Assembly (NCBI RefSeq): GCF_022965805.1
Contig: NC_133105.1
Coordinates: forward strand, 26,883,208 to 26,947,207
Direction: 5' to 3'
DNA length: 64,000 nt
Source of the DNA: Primulina eburnea
Taxonomy: Eukaryota; Streptophyta; Magnoliopsida; Lamiales; Gesneriaceae
The translations under genes were made by a program, and so were the position numbers. Positions 11,563 to 22,733 of this stretch are shown here, one piece after another; position 1 is the first letter of the stretch; each line of letters begins with the position of its first letter. Under the pieces are notes generated by a model. The model saw only the letters and a program-made list of their open reading frames with translations, made no database searches and was not told the DNA's origin.

Positions 11563-11981
11563 TAGGGGTGTGCATTCGGTCGTGACCGAACCGAATTGCC
11601 AATAACCGGACCGAACCGAACCGAAATTATTTTGCTAACCGAACTAGTTTTAATAACCGATCATAAATTAACCAAATTAAAATCGGTTAATTTGGTCGGT
11701 GACCGAATTAACCGATTTTTTTAAAAAAAATAAAATTAAATATAAAAACATTAAAAATATTAAAAATTATATAATAAATCTATTTTTTAAAAAAAATTAA
11801 TTTATTATTCGGTTAATTCGGTTAACCGATCTTTTTTTAACGAAAACCGAAACCGAACCGAATGAACCGAATTAACCGATTTTTTTAAACTTTCAAAAGC
11901 GAATTTCCGAAATAACCGAATTTTCGAATTGGCTCGGTTCGGTCGGTTATTTCGGTTTAACCGAGATTTTGCTCACCCCTA
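11563..11981. mobile_element. hAT-type MITE with 8-bp target duplication
   Basis: The 419-bp element begins TAGGGGTGTGCA and ends with the inverse of TAGGGGTGAGCA, so the 12-bp terminal inverted repeats differ at one base. Perfect 8-bp copies of ACCACAAA flank it (11555-11562 and 11982-11989). The interior is rich in repeated ACCGAACCGAAT/ATTCGGTT units on both strands and has no ORF. The 8-bp duplication and terminal sequence fit non-autonomous hAT elements. It sits 35 bp from the Athila insertion. Confidence 0.9.
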
Positions 11982-11999
11982 ACCACAAAGACTATATAT

Positions 12000-12090
12000 G
12001 TTATATCAATTGACTCCCTTGACCTAGTGACCGAATGATGCCCAAGATACGAGGTCTTAGGTTTAATTCCCCCTGTTGTGGGTATATATG

Positions 12091-12093
<3 letters not shown>
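12000..12093 (+). other. Possible tRNA-derived SINE fragment
   Basis: The stretch CGAGGTCTTAGGTTTAATTCC resembles the T-arm and B box of a tRNA-derived SINE, with a weak A-box-like CCTAGTGACCG about 35 nt upstream. It runs into a TA microsatellite, as SINE tails sometimes do. No target duplication was found. Confidence 0.3.

Positions 12094-12140
<47 letters not shown>
12094..12140. repeat. TA dinucleotide microsatellite
   Basis: An almost pure run of TA follows GTATATATGTATG. It creates a spurious Ile/Tyr-rich reading frame on the minus strand. Confidence 0.95.
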
Positions 12141-12145
<5 letters not shown>

Positions 12146-12394
12146 TAAATATAGAAATTTATATTTTATAAATTTATACACTAATTCCCCCCGTTGGGTT
12201 TAGTCCTAGCTTGAGGGCAGCGCTTGTGCGCTTCTTGACAGCAGCCTCGCATGGGTTGAGGGGCTTGGTCTGGGGTCTCGGGCTAGGATAAGGCAACTAC
12301 TTGGGGTCCTAGGTAATTACTTGAGAGGTTGGTTCAGGAGCTAGGTTGGTTGGCTAGGGCCTAAGCTCGTGACAAGGAGTCCTCGGCATTTAGG

Positions 12395-13796
12395 TGTCTC
12401 GCCCCGAGCCCGAGCCCGCACCTGCGTGACTGCACAATGGACACCTATAGCAACTACTTCGTATTCGTCCTCGCTTTACGAAAATGATTAAACAAAGTTG
12501 CTATAGAAGTCCATTGTAAGCCAATATAAACTCATTTTAAATCTTTTATTTTTTCGATGTGGGACAAGGGTATCACAATCACCCCTCCTTCAGAACGCGA
12601 CGTCCTCGTCGCGGCCTGACCCATCGATCCACCAGCACCGAGAATCTAGAGGTGGCTCCTACAGGTTCAAGAGGTGGCTCCCGTCATGTAGCACTTTGCC
12701 CCGCAGGTTCAAGAGGTGGCTCCCATGCACGTAGCACTTTGCCCCGCATAGCACTTATTTCCCGGTGTTCCATGCCGATGACTGGCTCTGATACCATTCT
12801 GTCATGCCTCGAGCCCGGGCCCGCACCTGCGTGACTGCACAATGGGCCCCTATAGCAACTACTTCGTATTCGTCCTCGCTTTACGAAAATGATTAACCCA
12901 AGTTGCTATAGAAGTCTATTGTAAGCCATTATAAACTTATTTTAAATCTTTGATTTTTTCGATGTGGGACAAGAATATCACAATCACCCCTCCTTCAAAA
13001 CGCGACGTCCTCGTCGCGGCCTGACCCCTCGATCCACCAGCACCGAGAATCTAGATGTGACTCCTACAGGTTCAAGAGGTGGCTCCCGTCATGTAGCACT
13101 TTGCCCCGCAGGTTCAAGAGGTGGCTCCCATGCACGTAGCACTTTGCCCCGCATAGCACTTATTTCCCGGTGTTCCATGCCGGTGACCGGCTCTGATACC
13201 ATTCTGTCACGCCCGCAGCCTGGGCCCGCACCTGCGTGACTGCACAATGGGCCCCTATAGCAACTACTTCGTATTCGTCCTCGCTTTACGAAAATGATTA
13301 ACCCAAGTTGCTATAGAAGTCCATTGTAAGACATTATAACTCATTTTAAATCTTTGATTTTTTCGATGTGGGACAAGGTATCACAATCACCCCTCCTTCA
13401 GAACGCGACGTCCTCGTCGCGACCTGACCCCTCGATCCACCAGCACCGAGAATCTAGAGGTGGCTCCTACAGGTTCAAGAGGTGGCTCCCAACATGTAGC
13501 ACTTTGCCCCGCAGGTTCAAGAGGTGGCTCCCATGCACGTAGCACTTTGCCCCGCATAGCACTTATTTCCCGGTGTTCCATGCCGGTGACCGGCTCTGAT
13601 ACCATTCTGTCACGCCCCGAGCCCGAGCCCGGGCCCGCACCTGCGTGACTGCACAATGGGCCCCTATAGCAACTACTTCGTATTCGTCCTCGCTTTACGA
13701 AAATGATTAACCCAAGTTGCTATAGAAGTCCATTGTTAGCCATTATAAACTCATTTTAAATCTTTGATATTTTCGATGTGGGACAAGGGTATCACA
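12395..13796 (-). mobile_element. Tandem TRIM retrotransposon array: four LTRs, three internal units
   Basis: Direct repeats of 183, 183, 181 and 189 bp (12395-12577, 12800-12982, 13205-13385, 13608-13796) alternate with three 222-bp internal units. Each LTR begins TGT and ends ACA. On the minus strand each internal unit starts with TGGTATCAGAGCC, complementary to initiator tRNA-Met, 3 nt after the LTR. It ends with the purine tract GAAGGAGGGGTGATTG before the next LTR. There is no coding capacity. One 5-bp duplication, TTAGG, flanks the whole array (12390-12394, 13797-13801). Such short non-coding LTR elements are called TRIMs. This is not Cassandra, as no 5S-like sequence is present. Confidence 0.9.
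13592..13604 (-). other. TRIM primer-binding site (initiator tRNA-Met)
   Basis: On the minus strand TGGTATCAGAGCC follows the right-most LTR. Identical sites occur in the other two internal units, near 12784 and 13189. Confidence 0.85.
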
Positions 13797-15298
13797 TTAG
13801 GAGTCTCGGCTAGATTACGTATGGGTTGGGGGCTTTGGTTTTCAACTTTGGGGATAGGCTCTCTGGTTCTTATGGTCCTTATAATGGTTAGGAAGGGGCT
13901 GGCTCGGGCGTGGCTCGATAGAATTTCAAGATGACTCAAGGGTGATCAAGGAGTTCGAATTAGGGTCTTTAAAAGTAAAATAAATCGAAACGCGGCTCAC
14001 GGGGGTCGATTCGTGGTTCATAAGGGCTAAAAGGATCTAAAAAGATTAAGTTTTGAATTTAGAAATTTTATATTAAAGATTGGAATTTTTCGGGATTAAA
14101 AGCCTTCAAAACGCTCAAAACGAATTAATTAAAAAGCCTATTGTTTAAGCTAAATAAAATTGTGGAACTTTTAATTTAGGCTTAAATAAATATTTGGGAC
14201 ATGTTAGAGTCGATGAATTCAAGAAAAAAACTCATAATCGAAGAATTTTACGCCTAGGGGTAAAACGGTCTTTTTACACCTAAAAATTAGTAGACGTCAT
14301 GGCAGTGTTCTAAAGCTTGTTTTTATGACATTATGATTATTGTTGAATGTCTTGAAATTTTACATGACTAAAGTATGAGTTTTAAATGTCTTTTGAATTT
14401 TTATGGATTAAGGTTGACATTTAAAATATATGTTGCATGTTTGGTCTCAAAAGAAAATGATATTTGTGCATGATTTTATAAAGTGATGAAAATATGAAAC
14501 ATTGATGAAAGTGAAGTAATTGTGACGAATGAGGATACGAGGATATACGGATATGATTGAGGATAGACCAAGGCTCAGTTGACGATCTTATGTCGCTGAT
14601 GTCCCCTCCGCCCAGTACTGTGGTTTCATGTAGATGGATCCATCGACTTTTGAGGATTGAGGAAAGTTACAATTAACAATCTAAACTCAATAAAGGAAAA
14701 ATGTTTATAATCATGAGAAGAGGTTTTATGTAATGTTATGTTAAGGAAAAAGAAAAATGTACATGTTTATGGTTGATGTCATGAATATGCTATTTTTATA
14801 CGTAAAGGTATTTTTCATTGTTGCATGTGATTTTATACACATACTTGTTATCAAGATTATGGTGTGTTGAGTCTTTAGACTCACTAAGTGTGATGGGTGT
14901 AGTGAGGTTGAGGGAGGTCTTGAAGCTTGATTTGACTGGACTGAAGGTGCACACAACCCGAGAACCAGCGCTTCTACTCTTCCGCATTTATGATATATGT
15001 TTCATGTTTTACGTTAAAGATTTTAAGACTATTTATTTATGCTTTTGAGAGATTTTTGAGAAGTTTAGTATGTGATATACTTTTCAAATTTATTGCTTTT
15101 TAGGTTTGGTAAAACATTTGTCGACTTCATGTTTTGACGGATTCCTTTGGATTTTTAAATATTAGTGGTTGAAGTTTTATTTTAATGGGTAAAATATTTT
15201 ATAAAAATATTTTTGTGTAGTACAGGTATATGGCCAAAATTATGAGTGTTTTTAAAAAATGCTAGTACTTTTTAAGCAATAAAAAAGCAGACGTTTCA

Positions 15299-15632
15299 GT
15301 AAAGCAAGTCTTTTAGTGGAATCCTTCCTAAAAAGGAAGAAGGGGTGACGTAGGAGTATTCATTCTCCGAACATCCATAAAAACGTTGTATCATCTTACT
15401 TCTTGCAAGCACTTACTTTTCGAGTCTGTACTTATATATTAAGCCTATTAACGTGTTTAAGTTGTATTGGAGATTGTGAATCGTTTTCCGCACTTAATAG
15501 TGGTTCACATTTCCAACCATTTGAGAAAAATTTTCAACCGCCTAAAAACGGTTGAAATCGACCTTTTACAGGAGAAAATTTGAAAGAGTTCATTCACCAA
15601 CCCCCCCTCTAAACTCTTTCTCGATCTTAACA
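15299..15632 (+). repeat. 5'-truncated copia (SIRE-type) 5' LTR
   Basis: Only the last 334 bp of the LTR remain, joined directly to the gypsy LTR end at 15298. It holds GGGGTGACGTAGGAG and a CATCCATAAA stretch also seen in the second SIRE LTR near 32425, and a C-rich stretch before the terminal TTAACA. The primer site follows immediately. Confidence 0.75.
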
Positions 15633-15634
15633 AG

Positions 15635-15646
15635 TGGTATCAGAGC
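15635..15646 (+). other. Copia primer-binding site (initiator tRNA-Met)
   Basis: TGGTATCAGAGC lies 2 nt after the LTR end and 36 nt before gag ATG. Confidence 0.9.
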
Positions 15647-15682
15647 GGGGTTTTCTCAAACACTGATATCTTTTGAACACTT

Positions 15683-16471
15683 ATGGCATCTTTCAAAAAA
15701 ATTCCGATGTTTTCTAAAAAAGATTATGATTATTGGAAAATTCGTATACAGGAATATCTAGCAGCCCAAGATGATGATATGTGGTATATTATCACTGATG
15801 GGCCGATGAAAATCTTGAAAGTGAATACAGCTGCCGCCACAACCGAAGGTGCTCCTCAGATGGAAGAAAAGCACATATCCGAATGGACAGCTGAGGATAA
15901 AAAGAAGGCAAATCTGGACAACGTTGCAAAAGATATCCTGTACAAGACTCTGGACAAAAATATGTTCGTCATAATCAAGACGTGCACTACTGCTAAGGAA
16001 ATTTGGGAAAAACTCACTCAATTATGTGAAGGCAACGATCAAACAAAAGAAAACAAGTTGACTGTTGTCATCCAAAAGTTTGATAATGCAAAAATGAAGC
16101 CAAGAGAAACTCTGGCAAAATTTTACGAAAGGTTCAGCGGTATTATCATCGAACTCATTTCATTAAGAAAATAATATTCTAACCATGAAATTGCTTTAAA
16201 GGTTATGCAAGCTCTTCACAGAAAATGGGACGTAAAGACTATAGCAATGCGAGAATCCAAAGATCTGAACAAGCTGGAAGTTCATGACCTCTTTGCCGAC
16301 CTTAAAGCGTATGAGTTCGAGCTTGGAATACGAACTAAAGAAGAACCATCCACCTCTCAAAAAACGAAGGCTGAATCAGAGTCAGAAAAATCCATCTATG
16401 AAGAATCTTCAAGTGAAAGAGAAGATGAGAAAGTAAAATGTCTCATGGCCAAAGAAGATCAAGAATACTGA
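15683..16471 (+). pseudogene. Copia gag (UBN2-type)
   Basis: The frame starts MASFKKIPMFSKKDYDYWKI, the usual N-terminus of plant copia gag, and continues through IWEKLTQLCEGNDQTKENKL. An in-frame TAA at 16172-16174 interrupts it. The same frame continues to 16471 with the ALHRKWDVKTIAMRESKDL segment. After that frames scatter, and no intact CCHC zinc knuckle was found before the protease. Confidence 0.88.
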
Positions 16472-17385
16472 TGAGATGGTATTTGACTTTAACTCTGATG
16501 AATTTACACGAGAAGATCTTGTCACCGCAATACACGACATGGTAAATGAGTTTAAAGGGCTATCACAGCAGTTCAATGAAGCTAAAGCAAAAATAAAAAC
16601 TTAGATAACAAGTTGACTCTCTCTAGCTGCTCGTAACAAAAAGAGGTTGACAGTTTAAGAGTAAAGCTAAATCTGCTAACAGCTGAGAACGATGACCTGC
16701 GAAGATTGTTCCATGCCACGTCAAAAGAAAATAAACGGTTGATAAATACAGTCAACACTTGGAACAAGTCCTCTGATTCTCTTAATAGGATGCATGAGAT
16801 GCACAAACCGGTCGGAGACAGAACCGGACTATGTTATAGCATTAATGAATGCAGCACCTCTGGAGCACCAACTCAACCTCTACTAGAAAAAGACAGTTTA
16901 AAACCAATTAAATTTGTCAGATTTAGTACGGTATATGAACATGATAATACTGAAGATCAAGGCACTCAGAATGTAAATCTGAAAATAACAGAAGGCGATG
17001 TGGTTTAAGATACGTTGAAATTGAGAATGCTAAATCCAATCAATCGTGGCTCAGACACAGGCCAAATACAACTGCTCACAACGGTTCATGTTGGGCCAGC
17101 AGAAAGTCAAGTTCAACCGGATATCATTCAAAAACTAAACCTAACCATTACCACAACATCCGACCTGTTCAAAAGAGTTACCGGTTGAGTGACAATGACA
17201 GATGGTTAAAACAACATACTGAAAAAGAAAAGACACTGCACACACCACCACCTTAGGACACACCATGAAAAATCCTTCAGGATAATTCAAGTGTGGATTC
17301 TTAAAGGACTAATAAACTCAAGACCCAAACAAAAAAGGGTACCAATCTCTTATTTCAATAATGTCAGGCATCAAAGAAAAAGGAG
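16472..17385 (+). pseudogene. Degenerate gag tail and gag-protease spacer of copia
   Basis: Several short frames remain, for example 16706-17008 with NTWNKSSDSLNRMHEMHKP. Segments resemble the long Lys/Ser-rich spacer of SIRE-type elements. The stretch is broken by multiple shifts. Confidence 0.55.
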
Positions 17386-17921
17386 TTGGAGGAATCCATC
17401 TGGTTTCTGGATAGTGACTGCTCTAGACACATGACTGGAAACAAAGATCTTTTATCAGAAGTAGTCAACTACAAAGGTCCAACAATAACCTTTGGTGATA
17501 ATTCTAAAAGTAGAGCTGTGGGTAAAGGTAAGATTATCCACGGCAAAGTTATCATTAAAGATGTGCTTCTTGTAGAAAATCTATGTTATAACTTGATAAG
17601 CATAAGTCAACTATGTGACAATGGTTTACCATTGAGTTTCAAAAACTCATATGCACTATTAAAACCATAGCTGGTAATATCATGTTGACTGGTCATAGAG
17701 AGAAAAATACATATAAAGTAAAATGGAATGATGATTATCTTAATGAACCTACCTGCTTTATTGCTTTATATGGTAATAAAAATTGGCTTTGGCATAAGAG
17801 ACTTAATCATTTCAATTTTAAATCCATTACTACTATTAGCAAACTTAAACTGGTATTTGGCTTACCTAACATTGACTTTCCCAAAGATAGAAATTGTAAT
17901 GCCTGTCAATTAGGTAAATAA
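17386..17921 (+). pseudogene. Copia aspartic protease and pre-integrase domain
   Basis: The protease begins WFLDSDCSRHMTGNKDLL. The active-site triplet normally reads DSG, but the Gly is Asp here. FGDNSKSRAVGKGKI and NLISISQLCDNG follow. A shift near 17670 separates it from the GAG-pre-integrase segment, WLWHKRLNHFNFKSI and CNACQLGK, which carries the HHCC-type zinc ligands of copia integrase. Confidence 0.87.
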
Positions 17922-17984
17922 GTCTGCTCAACATTCAAAAGCAAAGGAAGAAACTCATAAACAAGATGTCTGGAACTTCTTCAT

Positions 17985-18812
17985 ATGGATCTGTTTGGGC
18001 CGATACCCATAATGAGCTTAGGGAGAAAGAAATATACTCTTGTAGAAATAGATGACTTCTCCAGATTTACATTGGTAACATTTCTAAACTCCAAATATCA
18101 AACCGCAGCCCAACTAATAAAGCTGCTCAAAAGACTTCAAACTGAGAAAAGTGAAGCAATTGACAGAATCATGAGTGACAGAGGAACTGAATTTCTGAAC
18201 CAATTCCTGTCATCTTATCTTGAAGATCATGGCATAAAACATGAATTGTCAGCTGCAAGATCACATCAACAGAATAGATTAGCTGAAAGAAGAAACCGCA
18301 CATTGAAGGAAGCAGCTAGAACCATGCTGGCCGAATCTAGTACTTCACAAAGGTTTTGGGCAGAAGCCATTAACATAGCTTGTTATACTCAAAACCGGTC
18401 CATGATCAATAAAAATCATGAAAGGACTCCATATGAAATCTGGACCGGCAAGCAGCCAGAAGTTGGATACTTTCGCGTTTTTGGTTGTAAGTGTTTCATT
18501 CATATTAATGGAAAAACATATCTCACCACATTTGATGTAAAAGCTGATAATGGTATCCTTTTAGGATATTCAGGAGTGAGCAAAGCATACAGAGCTTATA
18601 ACCAAAGAACTCTAACTGTTGGAGAATTAATACATATTGTATTTGATGAATCTTCTATATGTCATGACAATAGTAGTAGTAGTATATATGATTTAATAAA
18701 TAATATTGATGTTACTAACCTTGAAGCCAACAGTGATGATGACGTAGATATGAGAAAAACAGGTGAAAACATATCAAAAGAAAATCCAACCGTTCAAGAA
18801 CAAACTCAATAG
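17985..18812 (+). pseudogene. Copia integrase core
   Basis: The core shows the three acidic positions: Asp in MDLFGP, Asp in MSDRGTEF (about residue 64) and Glu in LAERRNRTLKEAARTM. The HERTPYEIW and FRVFGCKCF motifs follow. The start ATG is only the first Met in an open frame. The upstream part is cut by a stop near 17920 and the downstream part by a stop at 18810. Confidence 0.9.
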
Positions 18813-19015
18813 GTGCACGAACCAGAGGACAACCAACAAACGCAAAATATACAAATAGAAGAAGGAGCACTGGAACAAGAAGACGAAATCATTCAACCAA
18901 CCGAGTCAAATCCATATGGACCATGTCTCCAGTGAAAAAGGATCATCCACTCGAGCTGGTCATCGGTAACCCTACTGCTCCTCTTGGAACTAGGAATCAA
19001 ATGATAAATTAATTT

Positions 19016-20287
19016 ATGTGTGATGCATTTGTTTCTCAGATAGAACCTAAGAAAATCGATGATGCATTACTCGACACAGATTGGATAGAGGCCATGCAAA
19101 AGGAACTTAATCAGTTTGAGAGAAGTAAAGTTTGGCATCTAGTCTCTCGGCCTAATAATACTCATGTGATTGGAACTAGATGGGTATTTAGGAACAAAAT
19201 GACAGAAAACGGTTTAATTATAAGAAACAAGGCTAGACTAGTAGCTCAAGGCTATAGACAAGAGGAAGGTATAGACTTTGATGAATCATTTGCCCCAGTA
19301 GCCAGGTTAGAAGCTATTAGAATATTTCTGGCATTTGCAGCATTTAAGGACTTCAAAGTATATCAAATGGATGTTAACTTTGCATTTTTGAATGGGTTGT
19401 TAATGAGGAAGTTCATGTAGAACAACCACCCGACTTTGTTAATCACACTCTCCTTGATTATGTTTACAAACTTGACAAAGCATTGTATGGATTAAAGCAG
19501 GCCCCGAGAGCATGGTATGACACATTAACCAAATTCTTGCTTGAGCATGGTTTCTTTATTGGAACGGTCGATAAAACTTTGTTGAAATTCTAAAAAATGA
19601 TCATTCACTTTGTGTGCAAATATATGTGGACGATATTATCTTCGGATCAACTAACCATAAGTTATGTGAGAGATTCTCCAAGATGATGCAGGAGCAATTT
19701 CAAAGAGCATGATGGGCGAATTAAATTAATTTTAGGATTGCAAGTCAAGCCGTCCGAAAATGGTATATTTATCAATCAAGCCAAATACACTCGAGATATG
19801 CTAAAGAAATTCGACATGGAAAATTGTTCTCAAGCCACCACCCCCAATGAGTTCATCAATCAAACTGGAAGATGAAGGGGGAATCTCCGTGGATACAAAA
19901 ATGTACAAAGGGTTAATTGGTTCTTTGCTGTATTTGACTGCAAGTCGACCAGATATTATGTTTGTTGTATGTTTATGTGCACGGTTTCAATCTAAACCTA
20001 TGCAATCTCATTTTATTGCTTCTAATCGCATACTTAAATATCTTAAAGGTACTACTAATGTGTTCCTTTGGTATCCCAAAGATTCAAGTCTTAATCTTGT
20101 AGGGTATTCTGACGCAGATTATGCTGGATGCAAAATCGACAGAAAAAGTACGAGCGGTTCATGTCAGTTCTTAGGCAAAAGACTAATATCATGTCTTAGT
20201 AAGAAACATACGTCAATTGCTACATCAACCGCTGAAGCAGAATACCTTGCTGCTAGAAGTTGTTGTGCTCAGATGCTATGGATATAA
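19016..20287 (+). pseudogene. Copia reverse transcriptase and RNase H (5' part)
   Basis: RT begins near 19050 ([18 protein letters not shown], then [31 protein letters not shown] and [11 protein letters not shown]). A frameshift follows near 19410. ALYGLKQAPRAWYD and the catalytic box YVDD (19623-19634) lie in another frame. From 19847 the RNase H part is open (GLIGSLLYLTASRPD, GYSDADYAGC, KSTSGSC, STAEAEYLAA). Its last segment, after CDN near 20343, is displaced by a solo LTR and resumes at 21964. Confidence 0.9.
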
Positions 20288-20352
20288 CAACAACTGAAAG
20301 ACCAGTGGAATCAGAGCTACTAAATCTCCTGTCTTTTGTGACAATACCAGCA

Positions 20353-21963
20353 TATTAGCCTAGCCCGGTGTACGGTACAGTTTAAGTTTCGTATGTTTAT
20401 TGGGATATTTGATTTAGATATTAGAGTTGTGTTTATGGGTTATAGTATGGTTGGTTATTATTGTTTTGTGGTATTGTTGATGCTCGTTGTTGGTAGTTGT
20501 ATTATATCAGCGTTTCGGTTCGATTTTAGTTGCGTTAGATTTTGTCTTGGCCGAGAGGGGACCGCACCCACGGTCCTTGCAGCAGCGCACCCGCGGTCTT
20601 AATTTCAGCATTTTGAGTAGGAATGCCGTGGACACACCGCACCCGCGGTGTTAAGGTGACCGCACCCGCGGTGAAGGTACTGCACCCGCGGTAATGTTAG
20701 GACCGCACCCGCGGTCGTCAATTCCAAATTTTGGTTGGGAGGCCGTGAGCTTAGCGCACCTGCGGTGCAAGGGTTACCGCACCCACGGTGATGAACAGTG
20801 AAGTCGTGTTTCGAGATTTTAAGTGCTTAAATGGATGAGTTGGCTTACTTTCCCTCATTTCTTTTCTCCCCCTTCTCGATTTTCTCTCCTTGGAGACTAG
20901 GGTTCTCTTATTTTCTTCCTTTCTTTTCTTTAATTCAAGCTCTTAGTTGGATTATTGAGTTGAGATCGAAGTTCTTCTTGGTTCTAGGAAGCTAAGGTAA
21001 GCTTTTGGTGTTGTTTATTCTTGGTTTTGGGGGAGATGTAATATGGGTTTGATGGATGTGTTGGTTTTATGGATTAATTGACATGGGTTTTTGGTTATTG
21101 AGATGTTGATGGTGTTATTTATGGTTTATTAGGATTTCAACCAAGAGTTTAGAATCAAGGTTTCAAGTGATTGTAAGTGGAATTTCATCCTTTGTGCTCA
21201 CATGATAATATATGTATGGTGTTTCAATGGTTTTAAAGTGCTATTCCCTTCATTTGATTCATGGTTATGTATTGATTCACTTGTTATATATATTGGAGGC
21301 ATTTTATGTCTCAATTGTGAAAAGGGAATACAAGATAATAGAGTTTGCAAAGTGTTTGTTTAAATGCCAAAGAGAGAATTCAAATGTTTTATGGATTGAT
21401 AGATACATAGTCAGAGATTGCATGCAATTAGTTGATCAACGACCATAGGCTTATATCCCTCAGAGTTGTCGATTTATATCGATGGGATATAGGTACAGAG
21501 ACAGAGATACTATATAGATATCAATCCAATACAGAGAAAAGAGAAATACCATTTTATTGTTATGTTATTGCTATGATATTTACATTTCAGAGTTTATGGT
21601 ATTTATGTTTTTAAAGCTATGAATTTCAGAGTATGCTATGTCTATTGCTATGTAAGAGTTCCACTTACTGAGTTTTATACTCATTTCAGTTTATTCATGT
21701 GATGCAGATCAGAGTGACGGGCCAGGACGTTGATTGTGGGCCGGAGTCATATGCATATAGAGAAGGAGGAAGATGATATTTTGTTGGTATTTTTGGACAT
21801 GATCATAGGAATGATTTTTTGTATTTTTGTTATATCATTTGAATGATCATGTAATTACTTTTGATTGAAAATATTTTATGGAAATGTAATTTGAAACCTC
21901 CTTCCATTTGTAAGAAAATTTTAAATTCCGCTGTATTTTATTAAATTGGGTCGAGGTGTCACA
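20353..21963 (+). mobile_element. Solo gypsy LTR (C-family) inside copia RNase H
   Basis: The sequence matches, in inverse orientation, the LTR at 60931-62195. Both share GCCTAGCCC near the start, the Lys/Phe-poor promoter-like leader, GGGCCAGGACGTTGATTGTG near 21719 and the end GAGGTGTCACA. Copia coding sequence stops just before it and resumes just after it. The left border is slightly uncertain. CAATA follows the right end and also occurs 7 nt before the proposed left end, so the target duplication is not cleanly resolved. No internal region remains, so this is a solo LTR. Confidence 0.82.
20560..20790. repeat. Array of ACCGCACCCGCGGT palindromes in the solo LTR
   Basis: Eight copies of a short imperfect palindrome, consensus ACCGCACCCGCGGT (5-bp arms, 4-nt loop), are scattered over about 230 bp in two clusters. 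Several have arms lengthened by compensating flanking bases (ACACCGC...GCGGTGT, GACCGC...GCGGTC). Six related copies lie in the LTR at 60931-62195. Confidence 0.85.
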
Positions 21964-22173
21964 CAATAGAAATCACATACAACCCTGTTATGCACTCTCG
22001 GACAAAAATATTGACATCAGACATCATTTCATCTGAGAACATGTCATGAAGAAAGAGATTCGGCTTGAATATGTTCATACGGATCAACAAACGGCCGATA
22101 TTTTCACAAAACCATTACCAGAGGCTAACTTTTCACATTTCCGAAATATGCTTGGATTAATCGATTTATCTTG
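21964..22173 (+). pseudogene. Copia RNase H C-terminus
   Basis: This is the remainder of RNase H after the LTR insertion. It includes the NPVMHSRTK, DIRHHF and DIFTKPLPE-like motifs, with further frameshifts, and ends at a stop near 22173. Confidence 0.8.
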
Positions 22174-22240
22174 ATATGATTACTTCTTGCGTATGTTCAG
22201 TTTGTAATGCAGGAAATAAAAGGGATAGACAAAAAGACAA

Positions 22241-22666
22241 TCAGTAATACAAAATAGGAAATTTCATTAATATAACAGTGATTTCTTCTTTAAACACCCT
22301 CCTCCATGTGGCCAACCATGCGGTCAGCCCTCCGGTGGAGGTGCGTAAAAATTCCTTTGAGAAGGCAATCCTTCTCATAGCCCTCTGATCCTTTAGGAGC
22401 ATGAGGAGATAGACGTCTTCATCAGAGAAGATGTCTGCAGTATCAGCGGCGTGGAAGCGTCGCCGATATTTCTTAAGAGTTGTCACCCTTTTGGGGGTAG
22501 CAACTAGTCCTCCCCCTAGGGAGGACTGAAGCTCATGGACCTTAGTTCAGGTTGACAGCGTCTTCTCAAAGACGCTGTCCTCTAGAGCGGCTTTGCGGGA
22601 GGCCACAATTGACTCCATGAATGCCTCTGCCAAGTCTGGCTCGCTTGAACTGTTGTCCTTAGCCAT
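22241..22666 (-). pseudogene. Antisense additional ORF of the SIRE-type element
   Basis: On the strand opposite to gag-pol, ATG at 22666 opens a 141-residue frame (MAKDNSSSEPDLAEAFMES) with one in-frame TGA at 22549-22547. The second part (KKYRRRFHAADTADIFSDED) is basic then acidic and ends at 22241. I do not recognise a domain. Additional ORFs, sense and antisense, between pol and the 3' LTR are known in some plant LTR elements. A good TATA box lies about 56 nt upstream on the same strand, which supports a separate antisense unit. Confidence 0.55.
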
Positions 22667-22721
22667 TATGATTTTATATGCTTTGTATTTCAAGTAATTG
22701 TGACACTAACCCTTCTACCTG

Positions 22722-22733
22722 TATTTATATATA
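22722..22733 (-). promoter_or_regulatory. Candidate TATA box of the antisense ORF
   Basis: On the minus strand TATATATAAATA lies upstream of ATG 22666, at a distance giving a short leader. It resembles the plant TATA consensus well. Confidence 0.5.

Larger units (their letters stand above)
12190..15298 (+). repeat. Decayed chromovirus-type gypsy LTR (E), holding the TRIM array
   Basis: Leaving out the TRIM insertion, this resembles the LTRs at 37976-51244 and 52479-55322. It shares the CTCACGGGGGTCGA segment, the core CGCCCAGTACTGTGG at about 14609-14623, GAGTCTTTAGACTCACTA near 14870 and the end AGACGTTTCA at 15298. The 5' end is truncated or too diverged to place; about 12190 is an estimate. 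No internal region of this element follows, so it is a solo or truncated LTR. Confidence 0.75.

Noticed and set aside
11957..12181. Ile/Tyr repeat frame
   Set aside because: It is a translation of the TA microsatellite.
12559..13656. Repeated Pro/Arg/Ser-rich open frames of about 90 codons on both strands
   Set aside because: They lie wholly within the TRIM tandem units, recur once per unit, and have no recognisable domain. The units contain primer site and purine tract, so they are noncoding.
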